Notes: generated by a model not told the origin, from the sequence alone. DNA of 64,000 nt from Trichoplax adhaerens (GCF_000150275.1 NW_002060947.1:5371229-5435228), one strand, 5' to 3'; shown: positions 41,148 through 55,400, counted from the stretch's first letter. Program-made: numbers and translations.

Positions 41148-43890
41148 GTAAGTTAAAACGGAGAAACTAATTCTAGTAGACGGAATCCACTCTAACTACT
41201 ATCTTAATCACGATTTAAGCATATTCTAAAATATTTAAAACGATTACGTTATAGCATAATTGATTTCACAACTCCTATTACTTTTGAAGTATCATGAAGC
41301 TCAGACTTTCAATTTTTGTACCTGTATTATCACTCTGTAGCCAATAAATAGAATTATATAAAAACAAAATAACTACCAGTAGAAATTAGTAAATTCTAAG
41401 TATAGAAGAATTGATAAATAGAAAATAATATTACAATTTTCATCTACTTTTATCTCGTAATAAAGAAATAATAAGCTGCCGAGTATTTGTTAGATTATTA
41501 GTATCAAAAGATTGCAGTTTTCGTAGTCATATCTTGCTACATTGAATTTTCCATTTTTCTACGCTAGATATTTTTTAGTTCAAAAGGGACATGCAAGCTC
41601 TAGTTTCCTTCTAGTTTGAGGAAAACACAGTTCTTAATCGATACTCTTATCATAACATTTAATTATGCACTTCTCAATAGTATAGAAAAGTAAAAGGTAC
41701 AATATTAGATTAAACAGAAATCAACTGCTGTCAGATACTTACACATAAGAAGATCTTTTACAGCAGGAAAGTTTACCTTGAGTTTAAATTTCAAAATTTC
41801 AGTTATATAACAAAAGTCATTCTCTAATTAATTATTAAGTCAGTAAATTTTTATAATTTGAATTTCACCATTACTTGGTGGTATCGGAGCAAGATTTAGG
41901 AGAGAAGCAAGGAAAGGCTAATTTAATTTAGCCATATTCACCTTTTATTTGTATATGGGTTATACTAGTTTGAACATATAGCCTAGAAAGATAGTTTATA
42001 GCTGAGGATTTGTCTTCTAATATAATTTCCTATGGATTTATTTAATAAAAGCGATACAAAAGTACAAATTCGAACACCTATTATCAAATTACCATGCCCC
42101 ATAAACTTTAACTTACTGTAATAAAGGTCATCCTACCAGGAGATAAATTAGCAAATTTTGCAGTCAATCACTATAGTTTATTCAGCTATATAGTTAATTA
42201 AATCGCAAATACGTCCACGTAGAAATTTATCTAGTAATTTCCATCCCTTGCGGACTAAGCGCTAACTTCAAAATAAAAATTTTAGCTATTAAGATACATT
42301 TATTTTATCGTTGGTGTAATAACATTTAAATTTATATTAATAATTATGTCTGCTTTAAAGCGTGACATATTTCTTGATCTATTCCTATTCCATCCTGTAA
42401 TTAAAATTACATTTATTAACTCATATACATACAACTTCGAAATGATTATTTAACTTGAGAAATTAGTGTTAAAGAATCCCTTCTTATTGCTGTCATATAT
42501 AGTATACGATGTATCGGTACATGTTGTATATGAATCCTGAGCGGTAAATTTATCGTTAGTCGTCAAATCAAACGAGGAATCTCACCATTAAAACTACTAT
42601 TTCCGCTATCCTTTTCCATGCACAATAGTCTTATAAGGAAAAATTAGAAGTACTAGCTTGCAATAAAAAAATTATTACATATTAAGTAAATTGATTTAAA
42701 TTGCATGATTTTTGGTCTGAATATTTCTTATACATCCAGTGATAATAAATCTGAATCAATTCAATAGCACTTACGTAATAATAGGAAGTAGGCCACTTTC
42801 TAATAGTAATTGATACAATATATCTCAAACTGCCTAAATATTTGAAAAATAGAGATATTCGTTGTAAAGCACAAGGTAGCACCGATAGGTAGTTTTCAAT
42901 TGCTACCGTAAAAGAATGATAAATTTCAGTTTAATTAAATAATTGAATACAGTCCTTATATAACTGTGTCGAGAAAATCATATTTCTTAACTATAATTAT
43001 TCAGATTTTCATATGCAACGTGCCATATCTTCATTCAGTTGGTTTATATTAGCCAATCGACAAGTACCATATTATATTCGTATTTGTGAGGTCCTTTTGC
43101 TTAGCTTGTCTATTTAGCAATACCCTTATTTCTAAAGACTTCAAGATGTACAATATTTGATGTAACCTAAATAAATTGAGGTTATTTTACCTAAAGTTTT
43201 CAATCATCAACACTTTATAATCAAACATTAAAATACTGACTACAAATCGTCACCATGTACCATTTACTATCGGTATAAATCATTACATTAATTTTTTAGA
43301 TTAGCAATTGCAAAATTGCTTCAAAAATTTGGAACTTTTACTTTAAAGATATTTACAATCTTTCAACCTTCGTACCTATTCCATAGATATCAAACAGCTA
43401 GCATCATTAATTAAGTCTTTATGATATTCAATTGGAATGGTTTTATCTCCAACTATTGCACTAGTAAGAATGACGAATGATAAGAAAACCTTAACATTAA
43501 AATTAATTAGTAGATAGGGCGAATTATTTTTCTTCATACAAAATGTCACTTTTACTCAATGTGATGCCTGACATCATGGAAATAATTAAGTTAAAGTGTT
43601 ATCCCGTTATTAACACTTTCATATCAGTCCTTTTTATTCTAGTAAACATGCAAAGGTTTGCACTGAGAGTAAAATTATGACATCCTTTTTATTATTTAAT
43701 ACGATCCTTTATGAGTTTTCAAATTCTTACACTCTTGATAACATACTTGAAATGTAAACTGAATAAAAAACAATGTATGATATGCTACTGTCTTTACCCT
43801 TTCTAGCGTAATATTTGAATTAAAATAGATAAAACTGTAATAAAATAATTGATTCTATTTCCATACACTTGATTGGATATATATTTATTA

Positions 43891-46800
43891 ATGGATGAAT
43901 CTTTCTTTTTTCAACAGCATGGCTTAATTAATCATGCCTTATCATTACTTGTAAAACGTAATTTTGGTGATGAAGCTTGGGATTCAATCAGGTAATAAAT
44001 AACTGTACTTAAAACATTGCTTAAGCTGATTTGCGGTCATTTATATCTTCTTGTTTATGAATTTTGATTCTTATTATCTTCCCTATGACTAGAGAGAAGA
44101 TAGGAATGTCAAATAGCAGTTATTTTATACAACGTAAAGTCTACGCTGACGATGTTACGTTCGAATTGGTCAAGACTGCATCTGAAGTTTTAGGTTAAAC
44201 TTATTAAGCTTTGCTGTAAATTTAAATACATTAGTAGCTCGTAGCTTTAGTCTGTATTAGCCGTCACAATTTCTTTACACTAATCGGATTACTTACTAGC
44301 GACTGCACTTGTAAATAATAATTTATCTTGTGCGTTCTAAAAATTATAATTTATCGATATGAAGTTGTGAATACTATAAACGTTCTTCTATCTCTTTGCC
44401 CTTAGTCAAACAATTATTTTTATTAATTAATAAAATAAGCATCAGTAAGGAGGATGATAAAAATCTATTTTTTATATCAATTTAATACTTTCATGAAGTA
44501 TAGTATTCATCATTTCCATGTATGAGAAATTGCTATTATTGCATAAATTTTTACTAGGTTGGATAACGTTAAAAACTTAATTTACCCTTTAAATTTTCGT
44601 TAAAGCAGTAAAATGCAAATTTAATTAAACCTTCAAAATCAAAAGTATCTAAATTTGTAAAACATGAAAACTATTTGACAGGCTTACGTAGAACTACTCT
44701 ACTTTAGACTTGTTAAAGTACTATACTTACGCGCTATTCAGTACTATAAAAACAACTTTAAATGTACATTCTGATATAAAAATTGAAAACTTTATGGTTC
44801 ATCAGATGACGACTATCGGACTAAATCAGCTCTAGACTACCTAAATTATAGCTTCATCTACTGGTCGATAGATGACCTTGCACAGTAGCAGATGTGATTA
44901 ATAATTATAATTTATAACGGAAGATTTCATTCCACATTAGCAAAAGTTTGATATGTATGCAGTTTGAGTAATGTACAAATTAAAATCTATTTTAAAATAA
45001 TGATACTATCAAACCTTGCTTGTTTAATAACATAAAATTACTTTAATTGATATAAAAAGTGAAACGTCCTTACTTTAGTACAGTATACAAATTTAGTTGC
45101 TTGTATTTTGCTTGATTAGTACCATAATGCCATATAAAAATTGTTGGACTGAGAAAGTATTAATTCAATCTTTTCGATATCTGATTCCTCTTGGATATTC
45201 ACACTAACCATTTCACAATTACACGACATCGCAAGATTGAAGGATCAATAATCTCTTTAATAAATTTACATAATGAGCATAGATTTTATCGTATGGTACA
45301 AATTAAAATGTTTCTCTTTTCTTAATGACCAAATCATGGCGCAGGTATCCAAGTTAATGACTTACTGGAAACGTTTGGCCGATTTTTTGTTAGTTTTTGC
45401 GAAGAACTAGGATATAAAAGAATTCTTGAAGTAATGGGAAGTAATCTATTCGAATTTATCAACAATTTAGACAGTTTACACGATCATTTAGCCACAATCT
45501 ATTCAGGAATGAAGGCTCCATCATTCCGATGCAAATACAACAGCGATAATGATACCATAACACTTCATTACTACTCTACTCGACCCAACTTAGAATATAT
45601 TGTTGTAGGAATCATTAAAGAAGTTGCTGAAAAAATTCACTTAATTGATATTAACATGGAAGTAGTTAAAACAAGACAAAATCAATTAGACGATATCCAA
45701 TTTTTAATCTATTCCAAAAATCCAGCAAAAGCAAGAATCAAATGCCATGATCGATTGCGGCGGTCTATTGCTAGTAGCACCAGTAATGGTATTGCTGCCG
45801 ATAATACTTCTACAACATCGACTAAAGCTGTTAGCTCAACTACTATATCATCCATCCCTATCTATCAACAACGTCAAGGAAAGCAAACGAAGAATTCTGA
45901 GACATGCAATTTTATTGCGCCGACCACTTTTTGTCGAGCTTTTCCTTTTCATGTCTTATTCGATCGAGATTTATCTATACAACAGTTGGGCCATGTTATT
46001 GAACGAATGATACCAGGCTTTTATTTAGGAGACTTGAAAATGGATAAAATATTTAAAATTGTGAGACCAGTTATTCAATTCGACTTTCATTCTATTCTAT
46101 CTCATATTAATACCGTATTTGTTTTAACCATGAAGCCACTATGCCCAAGTTTTCTAGAGCAATATCTGCAATGGTCTGACGTACGATTTAAAGGCCAAAT
46201 GATATATTTAGAGGAAAATGAAATGATGCTCTTTCATTGTTCAGTTAGTATATCGAGCTTAGAAGAATTGCGAAGCCACGGGTTATATTTATGCGATATA
46301 CCACGTTATGATGCTAGCCGGAATGTTATTTTAAGATCTGACCATTTTCGCCATGATTATCAAATGATGTTGCAACTAGAAACATTAAATGATCGCTTAG
46401 CTGATACTTACCAGCAATTACAAAAGGAGAAAGATTTAACGGGGGAATTACTATATTCAGTCATGCCTCCTTCTGTAGCGAAACAGCTTCGACTTGGCCA
46501 CAAAGCTGTTCCAAGTAAACATAGTATGGCATCTGTAATGTTTTGTAAAGTGTCAACATTTCAAGATATAACAACAAATATTGAGCCAACGAAACTAATA
46601 GCGTTGCTGAATGATATATATATTACATTTGATCAGATTATTGATCGCCAAGGTGATGAATTCTATAAGGTAAATTAAAATTTTAGACTCGAATGCACTT
46701 AATGGTGTAGTTTTATATCGTTACAAGCTAAGTACCATTGAAAATAAGATCTTTGCTATATTCTCAGTCCATATAGGACTATAGATATTTCATAAACTAT

Positions 46801-48073
46801 GTTAATGGTCGAAAAATTTGTTATAATTGTACCACGATCAGGTAGAAACACTGGGCGATAAGTATATGGTAGCTAGTGGAATACCGCAATATCAATCAAC
46901 ACACGCTAAAAGTATAGTTAAAGTAGCTATTGAAATGATGAATACGTCGCAAAAGCGAGGAAATAAGAAGTTATCCACTATGGTAATTCTGATAAATGTT
47001 GTTATCTAAAGGCATAATGTTCATGAGAACGTTTGTAAATTTGCTAATTTTTTGTTCCTATAATTTGAAAATAATCTCTNNNNNNNNNNNNNNNNNNNNN
47101 NNNNNNNNNNNNNNNNNNNNNNNNNNNNNTTCAGATGTAGATGAAACTGCAGTTTATGGGATTAGAGACCTTTACTTCATACCTACAGCAATATACCTGA
47201 GTTGCCTTATTGACATGAACTACTACGACTATCACTTTTGATTACTGTACGCCAGAGTTTGGATTCTATTAATCTTAGTAGATGATATGAAAGAACAATG
47301 GTTGAAAATTTCATAGTAAATATAGCTACAATAGTCGCTATTTATCTTATTCAAGTATTGAGAGTGATTGAACCAGACTGCATCGTAAACTGTCACCAAA
47401 CTCGACAATTTATACAATCTGTTACCATATAATTTGATACTGAAATCAGTTTATAAGCCTTAAAGCTTATTAAGCAATAAACGATATTAGTAGACCATAG
47501 CGATTTTGTAGAAATAAATATCTAATTTTTAATTTCCTTGTCGAAAATATTTTATTAGTTGTCGATAGGTATCCATAGTGGTGAGATCGTAGCTGGAGTA
47601 ATAGGTGAAAAATTGCCTAGATTTAGCATATTTGGAGATACAGTGAACATTGCAAGTAGGACACTGACCACAGGAGTACCGGGTGTTATCAATATCACTG
47701 AAGATACTTTTAGGTAAATTTCTGTCGGAACTAACATTCTATGTAGACCTAATATTGTGCCATTCGATGTATAAATGTTTATTTTAGGAGTATTTTGGTT
47801 GATCTATAAACGATAACTTTTTTGTTTAATTTAAATAATGCCTAAATTCATATTTTTTATCATTCTAACACTCTGCAACGTCATATCTTCCAATGTAGGT
47901 GCCTAGATAGCCCTAAATACTTTGAAAATAAGTATTTATTATCATGCTTAGGCCCTGTAAATATGAAAGGGCGCTCTACTCCGTTAACTTGTTATATTGT
48001 ATCACATCAAGCTAAATCTCCAGCATCAACTGCTAATGGCCAAACAAATTCTTGCCCATCTACTATTAATTAG
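43891..48073 (+). CDS. GUCY1B: divergent soluble guanylate cyclase beta-type subunit (sGC gene 3)
   Basis: Predicted cytosolic sGC beta-type subunit. Exons 43891-43991, 44093-44193, 45345-46669, 46842-46982, 47559-47713 and 47899-48073 give 665 aa; if translation starts in an upstream ATG-only exon spliced to 43918, the protein is 657 aa. Numbers below use 665. HNOB has proximal His113 in LHDHL and intact YxSxR (YYSTR), HNOBA begins near 261 (TTFCRAFPFH), and a coiled coil precedes the cyclase domain. The cyclase is beta-like (VETLGDKYM; Asn586 and Arg590 present), but the usual FSGIVGF loop is FCKVSTF and the purine-pocket Cys of RYCLFG is Ser579 (RFSIFGD). Glu511 is kept. It may be a regulatory or altered-activity beta paralogue. 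The assembly gap sits inside the intron 46983-47558; exon lengths equal those of gene 4, so no coding loss is implied. Confidence 0.9.
47080..47129. other. assembly gap (50 N)
   Basis: Fifty Ns mark a scaffold gap of probably arbitrary length. It falls in the fourth intron of sGC gene 3 (46983-47558), so the true intron size is unknown. Confidence 0.99.
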
Positions 48074-48099
48074 CAACCCCTAGTATATATTTTGAAAAA

Positions 48100-48105
48100 A
48101 ATAAA
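48100..48105 (+). terminator. polyadenylation signal of sGC gene 3
   Basis: AATAAA lies 26 bases after the stop codon TAG at 48071-48073, in an AT-rich stretch. The position suggests a very short 3' UTR, matching the arrangement in gene 4. Confidence 0.55.
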
Positions 48106-50279
48106 CAGATTTATTGATTATGTAAGATGATATACCCTATAATTCAATAATTTTACAATTTTTCTCTTATTTAGGCCAAATGCAAAATTAATAATTTAAC
48201 ACTTCCCTCATTTTTTCATATACTTTTACGTTATGTATTGCATTTCCTACTAAATTATTGCAGTAGTCATATAATACGAATATAGAAATGATTGCTACCC
48301 CTTGTATGAAGGATTGCTCTATGTAAATGCTGTAAAGAAGATACGAAAACTTTTTTTGACCACGACTAACATACCTGACTTAACTGGTTGAGTTCTATGC
48401 CAATTTGTATTTCTTAAAAGTACTGTACTGCATGTCGAACAACTCAATCTAATATCGTTATTCAGCATAAACATGCAGTATTGTAAGTGGTTGTTATAAA
48501 ATATCACATCAACTTCATTTGGATAATTTTTATAAATTGCTCATGCATAAAGTTCTGGTTGAATACAAAATTGAATACTCTTTACTTTAATTAAAATCAT
48601 CATTTGATCTAATTTCATGCGTGGCTACAGCTACTTTTATTTTTTATGTCATATACGTACAGACTTAATAGTTAATTATCATTATGTATTTAATAATTTG
48701 GCATCCTGTAGTATAATATTATATGCAATGTTTAGTCGTATATAATATTAGATACAGAAACTAGGGATGTTCTCCTACATTTTTGCCTGATTGAGTAATT
48801 ATCAGGACCCATGAACGGATCTCGACTTCAGTTTACTTAGTATACTGCTACAGCAAGATCTTGTAGCTTAGTATTGGTACACTAAGATCATTTTTAGGCA
48901 TTTCATTTAACAAATAAAAAACAGATTATCGAATTTTTGCGTTCCCATATTGAAATACTAAGGAAGGGAGTAATAAAAGATACTCATATCTAATTGGACA
49001 ATATTCAACTGATGCTTTCCTGCCTAATTTTAACTACCAACTAGGGTAAAAAAACGTCAAGTTGGTCTATCATAATAGATGAAGCATGACAAGCTAGCGA
49101 GTAATTGGTCCTGTTCTAGGTCCAATATAAGATACAGTATTACAGGTTTCAGTTTTGTTACCATTACTACTAAATCTGCTAAGAGTCCAAATAGTGATGC
49201 GCAATATGTCACCGAGCCAAACCGCAATAAGCCCGTAAACTGTATTCTAAGGATGGCTATCTATGTAAATAGGCATTTATCGTAGTCTGATGACTAATTT
49301 CCCATATTAATATTTTACGCTTTCAAATGGCTGGTATTTACTAAAGTCCTAACATGGTTGCCAAAAAGTTAATATCTCATTCCATATATTATGTTATTCT
49401 CATTTATATGTACCTGTTATGAAGCAATATTTACTTCCTTGAAATTGACGACAGTAATTTTACAGATTTCTATAGATAACTGCCTATTCTGATCAATAAT
49501 GGCAATTGATGTTGAAGCCGCGGTGGCACGCTATAAATTGTTCAACTTTTCAATTGCATTTTGTTTTGAATTCGACAACATAGTCTAAGTAGTTGCTCTG
49601 ACTTACTGAAATTTGAAGATGGTTAATACTTGAATGGAAATGCAATCGAATGCCAGGTAAGTAGGGTATCAAACTTATAGTCTTCATTTCTGTCTGTAAA
49701 CTATTACAAACATCAGTTTGTAAATACTACAGTACAAGCACGGTATTCCTAACATTTGAAAGTTTAAAGCTATCGATTGATGCTTATAACGTACCAGATG
49801 CAATGATGGCAGGATATTATGATAGTGAAAGTAAGGTTTGTAGATAGTCATTTATGTGATTGCTGTTTACAAAAATAAGAAATACAGGTTGATTCAATTT
49901 TTCTTGCTATCTCAGCTTAGTGATATGACTAGCTATTGCATAAATGGCCTGGTTGTAAGGTAGACTACTTGTATACATTGCATCTACGTTGAATGAAATG
50001 CTATTTCCTTTAGTCGCTGTACAGTAGTCTGGGCCATGTCAGTTTGCTAGAATGATTTAATGGCATGCCGCTGATAAAAGGATTAAAAGTATTGCTTCAA
50101 CTACGGTAGTCTAGACTATAGTCATGGCTTAATTAATTAATTATTAACTCAGAGATGAATGAAAGACAGCAGTTGTAAACTATATAACAAATTATTAGGA
50201 GCCAAACATGTAATCGATATAACGATCATATACGGCACGCTATGAATTTGAAAGTGACTTTACATATTTCATGACGCAC

Positions 50280-51740
50280 GAAACCATCGAGAACTTCAGG
50301 ATTTTATCTCGATGTTCTATATATCAGTCTGCAAAGTTGCCGCAATGGAAGAATTCAATATAAATTTTGCGATTTCTGTCTTGGCCTGCTTCTAAAAGTA
50401 GTAAACATTTCATATTTATCCTATATTTACTATTATTAACATTGCTTATTTATGCAATCTTCTGCTGCAGAGGTTAAGTCAAGAAGCTTGCATGTTGTAA
50501 TGTATTCCTTCAGTCCGCTTCAGCCGATCTTGCTGATGCACATTACTACTATTTACAACGTTGCATGGCGCACTGTTTAGTATTACCGTGCTATATTCTG
50601 TATGGCTAACGCATTAACTGCAAAGTTGTCCAAATGGAAAAATTTAATATGAATTTTGTGACTTCTGTGTTGGCCTGATCCTAAAAGTCAAAACTTCTCA
50701 TCTTGAATCATTAATTATTAACCTTGATTATGTATATTATGTTCTACTGCAGAAGTCTATTGCAATGGGTTAGTTCGATTTGGTTAAACGATGATACTGA
50801 TGCGTTATGACTACTACTGTACTACGTTGCATGACGGCGCACAGTCTAGTACTTTAAAATCGTACTGTATGCTGTCTTTTCTACCTACAGAGAAATGTAC
50901 AGTATAAAAAAAAATATCTCAAAAACCGTTCAGATTAATCGGAATAAAACCTTCTAGGGAGAGGATTTTATCGCTATGATCAACACATCAGTTTGCAAAC
51001 TCAGTAAAATAGAAGAATTTGATATAATTGGGTGATTTCTGCGTTGGCCTAACTGTAAAAGTGACCAATATTTCATCTTGAATTATAAAATTACTCATTA
51101 TTAACGTTGCTTATGTATGTTATACTCTACTTCAGAAGTCGAATAGAGAAACTTGTCCATTGCAATGAGTTCGTTCAGTTTGCTTAGACGATCTTGCTGA
51201 TATACATGACAATACTGGACTACGTTGCATCAACTTGCATAGCGGTGCACCGTCTAGTGCTTTTAACATCATACACACCGTATGCTTTCTTTCCTACCTA
51301 CTGTACAGAGTAGTGGACAGTATAAACAAAACAGTCTAAAAAGCATTGAGATGAAAGGAGATGAAAAGTTGAAGGAGAGAATTTGATTTCGATGGTCAAC
51401 ACATCAGTTTGTCAAGTTGCTAAAATGGAAGAATTTAATATCAACTTTGTGATTTCTGTGTTGGTTTATGTGTTGGCCTACTTTTAAAAGTAATGAACAT
51501 TTCATATTGCATTATTCTAGTTATATTACTGACATTGCTTATGTATATTCTACTCTGCTGCCAAGGTCAAGTCGAGAAACTTGTCCATGTAAAATGTGTT
51601 TAGTCTAATTGGGCGATCTTGCTGCTCCACATGACTGCTACTGTACTACGTCGCATGTCGCCCAGTCGAGTAATACTGTATTATGCTTTCTTTTCTACCA
51701 ACATGGGAGCATACTCTAAAGTGGATAGTATAAACAAAAC
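50280..51740. repeat. four-copy long tandem repeat array (about 290-415 bp units)
   Basis: A block built from CAGT(C/T)TGCAAA, ATGGAAGAATT(C/T)AATAT, GATTTCTGTGTTGGCCT and a TAAAAGT segment recurs near 50328, 50620, 50988 and 51405. Later in each unit come GCTGATGCACAT-like, ACTGTACTACGTTGCATG and GTATGCT(G/T)TCTTT(T/C)CTACC blocks. Unit lengths differ through insertions and deletions. The array ends about 0.7 kb before the proposed start of sGC gene 4. Confidence 0.75.
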
Positions 51741-52387
51741 AACGTAATTATAGTGCCTAGTCATAGTGGATGAGGTACGGATGGACGGTACGCACCGATG
51801 TCGAAACCATCTCCATATCACCTTATCTAATCACTACATAATTTTCTATACAACTAGACTAGACAGAGAGATAATAACATGTAGTATATATAATTGCATT
51901 CCAGCAATTCACATTGGTCGGGGCCGCCGTATCCAGCTAAAGCGACAAATAAGTAGTTTGAAACTAATTGAAGTGCAAACTGCAGACCAATCAAGCAGAA
52001 AAAAGTCGCCCTAGCACAAGAAGAAGCACTTTTTGACGTTCCAATTTGATAGAGGTAGAGTTTTGATGGGTTACTATCTCATCTTGTATTGACATGAGTT
52101 TGCCGGTTAGGTCATGCATAGTTATCAATGATAGCCTACGTTGATCGTGATCGAAGATCAAAGAATCATTACGAGCCTACCGTATAAAGGGATTATTGTG
52201 TGCTTTAACAGAAATATCTTCCTTTTCAAGTAGTACCGAAACTAAAATTATATCCAATTTACTTCAGTTATCTTAAGTAAGCTAGATCGTTAACTTCAAT
52301 GTATTAATTGATTTAGTGTCGAGATTTATCCAGATCAATTCAACTTTCCTGCGTGGTTGACGGTATCAAGAATTCCCATTTTTCAGA

Positions 52388-52400
52388 AGGCGGGACGGGA
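52388..52400 (+). promoter_or_regulatory. GC-rich GGCGGGA promoter-like element upstream of sGC gene 4
   Basis: AAGGCGGGACGGG is a striking GC-rich island in AT-rich DNA and lies about 42 bases before the proposed ATG-only first exon (52442-52444). Its core resembles GC-box or E2F-type sites. The placement fits a core promoter, but function is inference. Confidence 0.3.
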
Positions 52401-52441
52401 CCCACTAATCAAAACGTAGCAATTGCTGCCTCTTCTTCGTG

Positions 52442-55400
52442 ATGGTAAATGATCCTTGTAGAGCTAGTACAACTAATTTTTTTGCCTTTCTTGCTTGCTT
52501 TGTAGATAAGATTGATGCTAACTTAAAGCTATAACTTAAGCGGACTAGTAGAGACAGTAAAATGCTGCCTTTCATTTGACTAAAGAATGATAAAATATCT
52601 CTGCTGACGCTTTCAAGTTATAAAGTCATCACGAGTCAAGTGTATGCTTGTAACGGAGCACTTAACTTCTTGACAGTAGTGATCCTGTAGTGTACATTTT
52701 TTCTTTTTATCATACTCAAGAGATGATTTTCAATTTTTATTTCTGTCGTGAGAATCACTAGTTAGCAGAACTTTTAGCCTTATGATCAATCATCAATAGC
52801 ATGGAAAAGTAAGGGCTATTTGATGCACTTTTGTTATTCAATTATAGTACGGATTTATTAATTATGCACTGGAGTTACTGGTTGTCCGAAAATATGGACA
52901 AGAAACATGGAACGAAATCAAGTAAGTTCTCTTTCTATCGACACTTATATAGCATTATGAATAATTGTAATTTTAATCTTGCAAAATATATGCAAGGTCG
53001 TTATCATCTTGAATGTGCCATCTCATGTTTACTAGTTAGTCAATCAAGACACAACAAAATTATTTTGCTGTATACAGCATACCCTACTTGAGTTTGCCTA
53101 TGTTGACAGTGAGATGAAATTAAAGTGTTCTTGGAAAAATGACAAATCATTCAATCGCTTTACTAATTTGTCATCAAAAGCAGCTATGATACAATATTGG
53201 TTGATTCTGTGCATTCGGCTCTCTATAAAGTGTTAGTTATTTCATTTGCTACATACTTACGTTTGATCAATCCATTGCTATGCAGTGAAAGTTTAATAAG
53301 TTTTTGAACGTCGTTCAATATCCAAAAAACATGGCACAGCAATAAATTATTCACCTAAAATTACTCTAGTAATATCATAATCAATCCATCATCATTGCTA
53401 ATACTTTACATATCTGCCTTAAAGTTACGATATCAACAATTTTTCTCCGAAGCTCAATTTCGGATCGACGCTAGATCGCTAAGATGACTATACTTTTCGA
53501 ATTGTTATACGAGTGCAGCATAATGTAAAATAGACAATACTGTTATAATTTGCTTTTTTAATCTAATTTTACTATACTATTGTGCTTTAGCTTCAGAATT
53601 AATTTACTTGTCTTAGTGAAATTGTCTATTGGACCATTAAAATGATCTTTACCTAATCATCGATTCTTTTTTTATTATTATTTGTTAGGAAAAAGGCCGA
53701 AGTGGATATTGAAAAGCATTTTCTACTACGAATGATTTATGATGACCAAGTTACCTTCGATCTGGTTAATGTCGCTTGTGATGTTCTAGGTTAGCTTTCT
53801 ACAGATATAAACTATGAAGGGAAAATTAAATGCATATCTGATTGTTTTTTTCTGACAACGACGTTCAATTTTTTGTGGTTCAGGCAATTTTTTTCTTTTC
53901 TATCAGTTATTCGATGTTCATCAATACTTCTTAGTTTAATAATTAATTATTTTCCCTATTGAATAGAAAATATAGCTTACATTCAGCTGCATTTATTTGA
54001 GTTTTTGCCATTGCAAGTTTCTATTTTGTTATGGTATCTTTGACAGTCAATCAACATTATTGCTGAGAAATACCAACGCCGGCAGTAGTTGACTTGCTAA
54101 TTTGATATACAGTAGTTCTATAAGCTATAATATGTTGACTAAGTTGCATCGAACTAGCATACAAGACTTTATTCATAATACATCAAACAATCTTAGCATG
54201 TGAGTTAGTTGTAGAGGAAAATCATTTATAAATATCGATGTATTCTTATCGTTTTATTTCAGAAAATTGTATTCAAATATTCGTTCTTTTATTTATTCGG
54301 CATACAATATGCCAAAAGTTTAACATATTAACAAAAATAATTGATCCCACTATTCCAATTACGTTAGCTTTCATATTACCAGTAACTCTGAAAACATCTT
54401 TTCGAATCGCATTCAAAAGTGAAAAGAGATTCCAAGAGAGTATTTAAACCATTGATATTATCTTTTGACCACATTCAGTCTTTCAGCTACAATTTTCATC
54501 AACATCAGAGAAAGGCATACAATTAGCACAGGATACTGATATCAAAAGTTTAAAGAATAAACGGAAAGAATTTATTTTTTAAGTTATTTTACGTTTAGAT
54601 CACTGATTGCTTGGTAGCCGGCTGTCTTGACTTGATAAAAAAATTCTAACTACTGTATTACAATATAGACGATAAGCGTATTTGTTTTAAGTATATCTTT
54701 CCGCGGCTAATAATTCTAAATCGGATTATCAAACTTTACTCACCGTAATAATTATCAGACAAAACCTTGTAACCAACACTACAAATGCCGTTATTCAACG
54801 ATTGTCAAATAATAAGTTAGTTAAATATTAATTCTTGATAAGTGGAGTTTTTTGTTGAATACATCATCGTATATTTAGGCTGCGTAGGTATGCATGCAGT
54901 CCACTAGAGCAAGTAGTTAATGTTCGTAAATTCCAGGTTGATCTGACAGACATATTAATTAAAATTTAATGCTAGTCGGCAAGAACTATTCTATAAGCCT
55001 TGATATAAATGCCGCACAAGTTATCAAAGAAGCCGCAAGCATCATCTTGTTTTGTTCATTTATTAATAAACACTAGTGTACTTTTCGGGTATCGTTAAAA
55101 AGTTGTAATTTACACATCCACCCCTCTTATCCCAAATATTTCCTTTATTTTCTTATCACGAAAAGCTGGGCTAGTTATTATCATCTAGATGGTAACTTTA
55201 CATACACAAATATATGAGTACAATATATATTAACTTTTAATTGACCCTCCAATTCATTGATATTCATGCCAATTTTAAATGGCATAAGCTCAGCAATTAG
55301 AACATCCAATACCATTTCTAGCTTAGATTTTAAAGCCGACGAGATTCAGGCTAAATTAACAATGCTATTATGACGACAAAGGAAAGATCTTTGGGTAATT

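Larger units (their letters stand above)
48106..52441. other. intergenic region between sGC genes 3 and 4
   Basis: Apart from the tandem repeat array at 50.3-51.7 kb I see no gene here. An 82-codon frame at 51766-52014 has mixed composition but no recognisable domain and no conserved partner, so it is not called. Confidence 0.5.

Noticed and set aside
45747-46010. 87-codon plus-strand frame inside gene 3
   Set aside because: It is an out-of-frame shadow of the large exon encoding HNOB/HNOBA.
46983-47241. Open frame running through the N gap
   Set aside because: It lies in an intron of gene 3 and is joined only through undefined bases.
51766-52014. 82-codon frame between the tandem array and gene 4
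   Set aside because: No recognisable domain and no splice-consistent partners; probably non-coding upstream DNA of gene 4.
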